Positions 32,012 to 37,226 of a stretch of DNA of 37,226 nt are shown here, one piece after another. Source of the DNA: CAYMQB01 sp964392665 (lineage in GTDB: Bacteria; Hydrothermota; E44-bin80); NCBI GenBank assembly GCA_964392665.1, contig CAYMQB010000029.1, forward strand, positions 1 to 37,226, in the 5' to 3' direction. Numbering within the stretch: position 1 is the first letter of the stretch; each line of letters opens with the position of its first letter. The translations under genes and the position numbers were made by a program. The notes under the pieces are model-generated. The model was not told the DNA's origin, made no database searches, and saw only the letters and a list, made by a program, of their open reading frames with translations.

Positions 32012-33355
32012 TCATCCTTGTTTAACTATTTTGATGACCCTGTTACACAAATCCAGAGCGTCTTTTTCCCTTTTCGCTTCGGCAATGATTCTCACTATGG
32101 GTTCAGTCCCCGATTTCCTTATATGTACCCAGCTATCTTTCCAGTCTATTCTTAGACCATCTACCCTGTTTGTCTTTCCTGACGCAAATTCTTTAACAAT
32201 CTTACCGTAATTAAGTTCTTTTGATGATTTTAATTTATTCTTAATAATGTTCAATTTCTCAAATTCACTGCTCAGCTGATTGATGGTTTTCCCGGATTCC
32301 AACATATATTGAAGTATCAATGCAGTACCTGATAAAGCATCCCGTGTATATTGAATTTGAGGCACAATAACACCTCCATTACCTTCACCTCCAAACACTG
32401 CTCTGGTTGCCTTCATTTTTGACACAACATTGGCTTCTCCAACCTTTGTCCTGTAAAGTTTCGCACCAAATTTTTGCGTTACTTCATCTATCATCCTGCT
32501 TGTAGATAAGTTTGTAACAACACGACCTTTAATTTTTGAAAGATAGAATCTTCCAGTAAGTGCCAGTGAATACTCTTCGCCCAGTGGAACTCCGTCGCTT
32601 CCAACAATGGATAATCTGTCGCCATCTGCATCCGTTGCAAAACCAACATCTGCCTTGTTTTTTTTTACCTTTTTACCCAAGACCGAAAGATTCTCAGGAA
32701 TAGGTTCAGGATTTCTTATGAAATCACCATTTCCATCGCAAAATACCTTTATAACGCTGCACCCAAGTCTTTTTAAGAATTGTGGAAAAATCTCGGATCC
32801 AGCACCGTTGACACAGTCAACAGCAACACGGAATTTTCTTCTCTTCAATCTTTCAATGTCAATCAAAGAAAGTGAAAGAACGGCATCTATGTGACGTTTG
32901 TTGGCTTCATTATCCATTTCGACCTTGCCCATTTTATTTAGAAGCACGGTGCGAAATTTGCTCTTCTCATATATCGTAATAAATCTTTTTGCCTGCGAGC
33001 TATCCAGAAAAATACCGCTTTTGCCAATAAATTTGAGACCGTTCCATTCCCCCGGATTATGACTTGCCGTAATTGCAATACCACCAGCAGCCTTAAGAGA
33101 TTTCACATTGTAAAGAACCGTGGGTGTTGGACATATACCTATATCCGTTACATTGCATCCTGCAGCAAGAAGTCCTGATATTACGGAGTGTTTGACCATA
33201 TCCCCCGTCGTTCTTGTATCACTACCTATTATCACCTTGCCGGTTTTTATAAAAGTACCAAATGAGAGAGCAAAACGAGAAATTACACTGGGTGTCAAAC
33301 CCTTACCAACAATCCCTCTCACACCTGAAACACTTATCATTAAATCGTTTTTCAT
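32012..33355 (-). CDS. glmM: GlmM-type phosphoglucosamine mutase (phosphohexomutase)
   Basis: Interconverts glucosamine-6-phosphate and glucosamine-1-phosphate. The four family signatures are present. The phosphoserine loop is TASHNPGEWNGLKF, the Mg2+ loop DADGDRLSIV, the sugar loop GGEGNGGVIVP and the phosphate-binding RKSGTEPIVRIIAE. Substrate choice within the family cannot be proven from these motifs; proximity to glmS supports glucosamine, though some relatives act on other hexoses. Length (447 aa) is normal. The ATG has no ribosome-binding site; a TATGAT seven bases before the ATG is a possible -10 without a matching -35. The leader also carries a repeat array. Confidence 0.92.
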   Translation of the reverse strand: MKNDLMISVSGVRGIVGKGLTPSVISRFALSFGTFIKTGKVIIGSDTRTTGDMVKHSVISGLLAAGCNVTDIGICPTPTVLYNVKSLKAAGGIAITASHNPGEWNGLKFIGKSGIFLDSSQAKRFITIYEKSKFRTVLLNKMGKVEMDNEANKRHIDAVLSLSLIDIERLKRRKFRVAVDCVNGAGSEIFPQFLKRLGCSVIKVFCDGNGDFIRNPEPIPENLSVLGKKVKKNKADVGFATDADGDRLSIVGSDGVPLGEEYSLALTGRFYLSKIKGRVVTNLSTSRMIDEVTQKFGAKLYRTKVGEANVVSKMKATRAVFGGEGNGGVIVPQIQYTRDALSGTALILQYMLESGKTINQLSSEFEKLNIIKNKLKSSKELNYGKIVKEFASGKTNRVDGLRIDWKDSWVHIRKSGTEPIVRIIAEAKREKDALDLCNRVIKIVKQG

Positions 33356-33369
33356 ATGCTAAATCATAT

Positions 33370-33405
33370 TGTTCGCTTAGAGCGTTTAGTTCGTTATTAT
33401 CGTTA
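33370..33405. repeat. CGTTTAGA-type degenerate array (copy 3)
   Basis: Words GTTCGCTTAGAGCG, TTTAGTTCG and TTATCGTTAA lie between the tRNA gene and glmM. They match the two arrays at 7475 and 31891 in word content, not in exact order. Confidence 0.5.
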
Positions 33406-33506
33406 ATCTCATTCTTAGGTTTTTCGTGACTACAACAACTCCCCTTGTTGCAGTTTAGCTTGTGCACCTGTGCTCCTTAGAACTGTATCTCTTTTTGAGA
33501 AAAAAG

Positions 33507-33578
33507 AGCTGGTGATCCGAATTGAACGGACAACCTACGCATTACGAATGCGTTGCTCTACCGTTGAGCTACACCAGC
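33507..33578 (-). tRNA. tRNA-Thr (anticodon CGT)
   Basis: The 72-nt cloverleaf pairs GCTGGTG with CACCAGC at the acceptor end, with T as discriminator base. The D-arm contains AGCTCAACGGTAGAGCA and the anticodon stem ACGCA/TGCGT closes loop TTCGTAA, giving CGT. The T-arm is GTCCG-TTCAATT-CGGAT. CCA is not encoded. An A/T-rich hairpin (33489-33508) overlaps the 3' end and lacks a U-tract, so I do not call it a terminator. A consensus promoter lies just upstream, and glmM may be transcribed by read-through. Confidence 0.95.
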
Positions 33579-33592
33579 TTTCAACCTGAATA

Positions 33593-33621
33593 ATTATACC
33601 CTTAAAAAATCCTTATGTCAA
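33593..33621 (-). promoter_or_regulatory. tRNA-Thr promoter
   Basis: On the minus strand TTGACA (33616-33621), 17 bp and TATAAT (33593-33598), an exact consensus. The -10 ends about 14 bases before the mature 5' end. Confidence 0.85.
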
Positions 33622-33712
33622 TAGTTTTTTGATGGAAGATTTTCTGCGAAAAACCACTAACTTTTTTCTCTTGCCAATGGGGAGTGGTATAGTTTCACTG
33701 ACAAGATAATCT

Positions 33713-33846
33713 AAAAATGGGCGCTGTCCCTACTTTCACTTTCCCACTTTCCTACTTTCCCAACGCGAGCCAATTTGGGCGTAGCGAAGCATAGGCGGGT
33801 ACTCGTTGTTGTGCGATTTTGTGTGGCGATTCTAAAATGTTTCATA
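33713..33846. repeat. GGGACAGCGCCC repeat plus short dispersed-repeat fragments
   Basis: AAATGGGCGCTGTCCCTAC (33716-33734) is an inverted copy of the GGGACAGCGCCC family. It is followed by CTTTCC-type runs and then by CAACGCGAGCCAATTTGGGC and GTAGCGAAGC words resembling other dispersed repeats. No gene is visible. It lies 3' of the acetyltransferase gene. Confidence 0.5.
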
Positions 33847-34347
33847 TCAGCTAGTAGCTAAAAATCCTTCATGAAATACAACAAATCCTTTAGGAACTGT
33901 TTCAGTAAATGGTAAAACAAGAAAAACTTCTTGTGGTACACCATCATGAATTAATTCTGGATAATTCTTGAATCCAAAATGTTTATAATAATTTGGGTCT
34001 CCAACAAGAGCACAACCCTTAGCTCCCCTTTCCTTCAATAAAGTCAATCCTTTATTGATTAATGCCTTTCCAATGCCATTTTTCTGAAAATCGGGTTTTA
34101 CAGAGACAGGCCCAAGTCCATAGCAATCTGTTGTATTATCTGAAATTGTAATAGGTGAAAAAGCAATATGCCCAACAATTTTCTCATCAATTTCTGCCAC
34201 AAGAGAAATTGTTAATACACCTGCCGAACGGAGCGCATTAATGATAAAATGCTCAGTTTGGTTGCTAATCGCAAGATTTTTAAAAGCTTCTATCGTTACT
34301 TCTGCTATAGCTGTTATATCAGTATTTTTTTCATATCTTATAATCAT
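33847..34347 (-). CDS. GNAT-family N-acetyltransferase (YhbS-like)
   Basis: The 166-aa protein has the single-domain GNAT fold. The acetyl-CoA signature is VSVKPDFQKNGIGKALINKG, with QKNGIG as the pyrophosphate loop. Flanking strands include EKIVGHIAFSPITI and GCALVGDPNYYKHFGFKNYP, the latter typical of the YhbS-like subgroup. The acceptor substrate cannot be inferred; relatives act on small molecules or protein N-termini. AAGGAGA precedes the ATG. It stands alone between repeat-rich gaps and may be recently acquired, though base composition is not obviously different. Confidence 0.88.
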   Translation of the reverse strand: MIIRYEKNTDITAIAEVTIEAFKNLAISNQTEHFIINALRSAGVLTISLVAEIDEKIVGHIAFSPITISDNTTDCYGLGPVSVKPDFQKNGIGKALINKGLTLLKERGAKGCALVGDPNYYKHFGFKNYPELIHDGVPQEVFLVLPFTETVPKGFVVFHEGFLATS

Positions 34348-34379
34348 CTTAGTCTCCTTTTGTTTTTAGAAAATTAGGA

Positions 34380-34410
34380 AAAACTAGGGACAGCGCCCGT
34401 TTTCAAGTTT
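34380..34410. repeat. GGGACAGCGCCC repeat (upstream of acetyltransferase)
   Basis: TAGGGACAGCGCCCGTTTTC is the best-conserved copy of this family in the window. It is nearly identical to the copy at 3964 and inverted relative to the one at 33716. Two copies bracket the acetyltransferase gene. Confidence 0.6.
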
Positions 34411-34435
34411 CCTATATACATCCTTATAATCACTT

Positions 34436-34561
34436 TCACGATCCCCCTAATTTATTACTTCCTTCCATTTCTAAATTATCCAAAGAACTAACTATTTTGC
34501 GGGTTGTAACCTTAATCTTTTCAGACTTTTCTCTAGGTACCTTTATTAGAGTTTTTTCCAT
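34436..34561 (-). CDS. Possible small protein (41 aa), uncertain
   Basis: A short frame starts MEKTLIKVPREKSEKIKVTT and ends EMEGSNKLGGS. The composition is polar and helix-like and resembles the start of an antitoxin-type DNA-binding protein. No toxin follows, however, and the ribosome-binding site is absent. An inverted repeat ATTATGT-N12-ACATAAT lies directly upstream (34562-34587) and could be its operator. It may be a decayed remnant. The rest of 34348-34743 contains nothing I can identify. Confidence 0.25.
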   Translation of the reverse strand: MEKTLIKVPREKSEKIKVTTRKIVSSLDNLEMEGSNKLGGS

Positions 34562-34587
34562 ATTATGTCATAAAAATACAACATAAT
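34562..34587. promoter_or_regulatory. Inverted repeat, candidate operator
   Basis: Exact 7-bp arms ATTATGT and ACATAAT are separated by 12 bp, immediately 5' of the small minus-strand frame. A regulatory role is inferred from position only. Confidence 0.3.
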
Positions 34588-34743
34588 GGATTAGAAGCCA
34601 AGAAAATTCTAAAAATTTGGGAATAGCGAGAAATATCGTTGCCAATCTTTAAGATTGATGGCGTTCATTTATGTATTAAAATAATGTCTAAAAGCTTAAA
34701 CATTCCTTATTTTTCATATTAATATCAACAATGTATCAGAACG

Positions 34744-35898
34744 TCACGATTTAATATCGAAGATATCAAAACATAATTCCTCGGGGAAAGATATTTCTTT
34801 CATACACCTAAGCGCATATCTATCAGTCATACCTGCAACATAGTCTCTCACAATTTTTTTAGTCCCCGCTTTTTCTTGTGAATAGATCTTTTTCATATAT
34901 TTTAGGTATCTCCCGAACCGCCTGTCTAAGGGATTTGAACTGCGAGAATACTCATCATATTTGGAACCCCATTTCTGATGTATGTCACACAGATAATCAA
35001 AAAGCTTTACAATTATTTTTTCGCAGTAAATCCCGTAATTTATAATCTTCTCATGTTCATATATTTTCTTTATACTAAAATTGTAGAGTTCCATTAATAT
35101 ACTATATTTCTCATTTGAAAACCCGATTTTTCCGCTCTCATTGCAATAACTAATTACGTCCCCCACAAAAAAATCTATAAAATCTGCGTTTATATTTCGG
35201 ATTCGAGCTCTCGTTATTCTATCTATGCATTTAGGTATCTCACTACGTTTGATAAAACCACCTAGCAAAGCATCTTCTATGTCACGACCTATGTAAGCAA
35301 TTCTATCAGCAATTCGAACTATGCATCCTTCATAACTACATGGATAAATATTCCTTCCTCGTATATCCTCTAATTGTTTCTTTTTCTTTCGTGGTTGCAA
35401 AACTTGTTCCGGTGCTTCACCGCAATGACAGATGATACCATCTCTTACACCATAGGTTAAATTCAGGCTTTTTCCTCTATCCCCAATTTTATCAACTATT
35501 CTTAATCCGTGGATCTCATGGATAAATCCGCCTATGTCACTACATTTGTTTTTCAATGCCTTTTCTCCTGCGTGCCCAAAGGGGGCATGACCCAAATCAT
35601 GCCCAAGTCCAATTGTATATGCCATTTCTTCCTTTAGATTCAAAGCCTTTGCTATTGTTTCTGCGATTGTGGCAACATGGAATGCATGCTCAATACGTGT
35701 ACATATATGGTCATTATTAGGTGCAAAGAAAACTTGTGCTTTGTTCTTAAGTCTACGAAATGGAAGAGAATGTATTATTGCTGTTTGGTCCCTAAAATAA
35801 GGACCGCGTATATCTTCGCGTCGAGAATATAGCCTTGATTTGTATTCCTCATCTGAAAGTGGATTCACAAAGCTCACGCTTGTCTGAACTTTTGGCAT
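34744..35898 (-). CDS. dGTPase-like deoxynucleoside triphosphate triphosphohydrolase (HD domain)
   Basis: Hydrolyses dNTPs to deoxynucleoside and tripolyphosphate. The N-terminal DQTAIIHSLPFRRLKNKAQV is the family's start motif. The HD metal site follows: His in TRIEHAFHVATIAETIA, then His-Asp in GLGHDLGHAPFGHAGE. A later metal Asp is in VRIADRIAYIGRDIEDAL, and DYVAGMTDRYAL is the C-terminal signature. Length (384 aa) matches the shorter dGTPase subfamily. AGGAGAG precedes the ATG. It is in the same window as nrdJ but about 12 kb away and unlinked, so shared control of the nucleotide pool is only speculation. Cys residues in a ICHCGEAPEQV loop are noticeable. Confidence 0.93.
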   Translation of the reverse strand: MPKVQTSVSFVNPLSDEEYKSRLYSRREDIRGPYFRDQTAIIHSLPFRRLKNKAQVFFAPNNDHICTRIEHAFHVATIAETIAKALNLKEEMAYTIGLGHDLGHAPFGHAGEKALKNKCSDIGGFIHEIHGLRIVDKIGDRGKSLNLTYGVRDGIICHCGEAPEQVLQPRKKKKQLEDIRGRNIYPCSYEGCIVRIADRIAYIGRDIEDALLGGFIKRSEIPKCIDRITRARIRNINADFIDFFVGDVISYCNESGKIGFSNEKYSILMELYNFSIKKIYEHEKIINYGIYCEKIIVKLFDYLCDIHQKWGSKYDEYSRSSNPLDRRFGRYLKYMKKIYSQEKAGTKKIVRDYVAGMTDRYALRCMKEISFPEELCFDIFDIKS

Positions 35899-36268
35899 TT
35901 GGTCTCTCCTATATAATTATTTTATTCATATTTCCTACATGTAGAAACAACCTTTCAGATTTTCATTTTACTAAACTTAATTACATTACTAAATATCACA
36001 TTATGTCTTATATTTCAAGCAAAAAACTTTTAACTGTCAAAACAAAATGGAGAATTGGGGTCAGGAGACAATATACTATTTAGACCTTTTGTTACCATTT
36101 TAACTTCCACGTAATCTGATTTAATAATGATGTATCAACTGAACCTTTAGACTCCCGCTCTTATACTTCTTCAGCAACTCAGGTAGATGATTCCTATCAT
36201 TTTCTTTTCTACCTTTCAATTACTTGTTTAGTATTTTGAAGCCTGAAGCCGTTTCTACTACGAAGTTA
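35899..36268. other. Intergenic stretch with a partial 24-bp-family repeat
   Basis: AATTGGGGTCAGGA at 36053-36066 matches the reverse complement of the array at the window start. It continues as GACAATATACTATTTAG. Around 36130-36230, minus strand, a short interrupted frame (ENDRNHLPELLKKYKSGSL) looks like a decayed coding remnant, but it is too short to assign. A TTGACA at about 36035 has no good -10. Confidence 0.4.
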
Positions 36269-36508
36269 CTATTCTTTGGCTTTTCGGGCACCAGCCAGTC
36301 CAGCCAATACAGCAACAAAGATGGCTATTTTGAGCGCTGTGAACCAGGATACTGACCGCGCAATCAAACCTTGCTCAACAGCTCCCGGGAAAAGGTCTGG
36401 AATTGTCCAAGCCCATAACAGTTTTACCAAGAGTAGCGCTAGCACAAAACCTCCTACAGCAAGCGCCAAGATACCAGGCACAATTGCAACCCACCATGTC
36501 TTTTTCAT
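36269..36508 (-). CDS. Small membrane protein of unknown function (79 aa)
   Basis: Two hydrophobic helices, about residues 5-32 (WWVAIVPGILALAVGGFVLA onward) and 55-74 (ALKIAIFVAVLAGLAG), flank a conserved-looking loop WTIPDLFPGAVEQGLIARS. The ATG has AAGGAGGA nine bases upstream; upstream in-frame codons lack a site, so I start here. An excellent promoter lies about 100 bp upstream. Its codons are richer in G and C than its neighbours', which may indicate a separate origin. I do not recognise a function. Confidence 0.75.
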   Translation of the reverse strand: MKKTWWVAIVPGILALAVGGFVLALLLVKLLWAWTIPDLFPGAVEQGLIARSVSWFTALKIAIFVAVLAGLAGARKAKE

Positions 36509-36604
36509 AATACAATCCTCCTTTTTACTTGAATTTTGCAAATGGTAGATAACTCGTTCATATCTACGGTCAAATTTTCGTTTCTTCTCTTATTATGAAT
36601 TAAT

Positions 36605-36633
36605 AGTATACAACATACTGAAGGCTATGTCAA
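36605..36633 (-). promoter_or_regulatory. Promoter of the 79-aa membrane protein gene
   Basis: On the minus strand TTGACA (36628-36633), 17 bp and TATACT (36605-36610). It is divergent from the plus-strand promoter at 36688. Confidence 0.75.
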
Positions 36634-36687
36634 GAAGAAATCAATCTTTGAACAACTTTCTTTGAATTCCGTATACTCACAAAAACA

Positions 36688-36716
36688 TTGACAATTCCGA
36701 ATTTCAGTGGTAAACT
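36688..36716 (+). promoter_or_regulatory. Promoter of the plus-strand secreted-protein gene
   Basis: TTGACA (36688-36693), 17 bp and TAAACT (36711-36716), followed about 35 bases later by AGGAGG (36756-36761) and the ATG at 36766. The intervening leader is A-rich. Confidence 0.65.
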
Positions 36717-36765
36717 GACTTCTGAAAAAAAATGAGAAAAAAATACTAAATAACAGGAGGTTAAT

Positions 36766-37226
36766 ATGAAAAAAATCACTGTAAATGGTCTTATAATGTT
36801 TCTGCTTTTTACTGCAATTTCGATTTTCTCCAAACAATATGCCACAACGGATTCAGGAAAACGAATTATATTAAACGATTACGGTAAATGGGCTTATATG
36901 AAAACTATTCAACCAAAGGTTCTATCTTTTGGTTTCAGAAAAACCAACTGGTGTATGACAGAACAACAGGTTAAGGAAACTGAAGAAAGCCCTGTCGTCT
37001 TTGAAGGATGGAGCGATAGCAACGATGCGACTATCATTAACTACAAGGAAAAGGTATTCCTATATGAGTGCTTCATAACCTATATTTTTAAGGATGACAA
37101 ATTGGTACAGGGAAAGTATTCTTTTTTGCCTAACAATGAAAACGACAACGAGTACTTTGCGGATTTCGACAAAATGTCAAGGTTCAACTTTATTCCCCAC
37201 CCCAGGTTCAGTTTTATTCCCCACTT
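36766..37226 (+). CDS. Exported protein of unknown function (partial; runs off window)
   Basis: A signal peptide (MKKITVNGLIMFLLFTAISI onward, about 23 residues) is followed by DSGKRIILNDYGKWAYMKT, a motif often seen near the N-terminus of small exported bacterial proteins of unknown role. AGGAGG sits five bases before the ATG. Unlike almost every other gene here it is on the plus strand. From about residue 138 the frame enters the 24-bp array. Because the unit is a multiple of three, it is read in frame as RFNFIPHP-RFSFIPH. Either the array has replaced the natural C-terminus or the assembly is wrong at this point. Confidence 0.75.
   Translation, partial: MKKITVNGLIMFLLFTAISIFSKQYATTDSGKRIILNDYGKWAYMKTIQPKVLSFGFRKTNWCMTEQQVKETEESPVVFEGWSDSNDATIINYKEKVFLYECFITYIFKDDKLVQGKYSFLPNNENDNEYFADFDKMSRFNFIPHPRFSFIPH
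37174..37226. repeat. 24-bp-unit tandem repeat at window end
   Basis: The units GGTTCAACTTTATTCCCCAC and GGTTCAGTTTTATTCCCCAC start 24 bp apart (37181 and 37205). Read on the other strand they align with the array at 1-48, including the flanking GACAT. So the two window ends carry inverted copies of one family. Confidence 0.75.

Noticed and set aside
33489..33508. Rho-independent terminator after tRNA-Thr
   Set aside because: The hairpin is A/T only except for its ends, overlaps the tRNA 3' end and is not followed by a U-tract.
36130..36230. Transposase remnant (KENDRNHLPELLKKYKSG-like frame)
   Set aside because: About 30 codons between stops; too short and too weak to name a family.
36625..36845. 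Two minus-strand frames of about 70 aa
   Set aside because: They overlap the divergent promoters and the signal-peptide region of the plus-strand gene, and have no ribosome-binding site.

Overview
This is an AT-rich bacterial window in which almost every gene lies on the minus strand. The only plus-strand coding signals are the two fragments at the ends. The gene set suggests a Gram-negative, probably anaerobic or facultative lineage, related to the FCB group or to candidate phyla such as WOR-3/Stahlbacteria or Cloacimonadota. The clues are a FlgD-like C-terminal sorting domain, a lipobox protein, a LolA-like carrier protein, a bacterial tricorn protease, a DUF4015 (GHL13) glycosidase and a B12-dependent ribonucleotide reductase. 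The lineage is an inference; no rRNA is present to settle it.

Layout by position. 1-300: end of a secreted protein, cut by a 24-bp-unit tandem repeat. 491-2802: an operon with a three-repeat lipoprotein, an unusual stand-alone class III cyclase domain and two small membrane proteins. 3116-3593: a HicBA toxin-antitoxin pair. 4012-8144: glycine-rich membrane protein, rlmN, a secreted glycosidase, a polyprenol-kinase-like CTP enzyme and plsY. 8269-12565: SPFH-domain protein and tricorn protease. 12705-17794: two large tandem paralogues (844 and 824 aa) of a secreted/membrane-anchored family I cannot name; this is the best candidate here for something undescribed. 17800-18300: a repeat element resembling a MITE. 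18360-22162: sodium:solute symporter, its 43-aa small accessory protein and nrdJ. 22422-27090: an apparent potassium-uptake operon (trkH-like, trkA-like, an orphan HAMP-PAS sensor and a DUF2279-like protein). 27169-29886: SDR epimerase, UbiA-type prenyltransferase and LolA-like protein. 30042-33578: glmS, glmM and tRNA-Thr, covering UDP-GlcNAc precursor supply. 33847-37226: GNAT acetyltransferase, dGTPase-like HD enzyme, a small membrane protein and a secreted protein running off the window.

Regulation is unusually readable. Good TTGACA / 17 bp / TATAAT-like promoters precede many transcription units. nrdJ carries a pair of NrdR boxes 31 bp apart, one of them over the -10. trkH and plsY have promoters so close to their start codons that their mRNAs should be leaderless. 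Several short dispersed repeat families (a 24-bp unit, GGGACAGCGCCC, a CGTTTAGA-type array, a GAAATTG-type array and GTCATTGCGAG inverted repeats) fill most intergenic gaps. The window probably ends where it does because an assembly broke in one of them.
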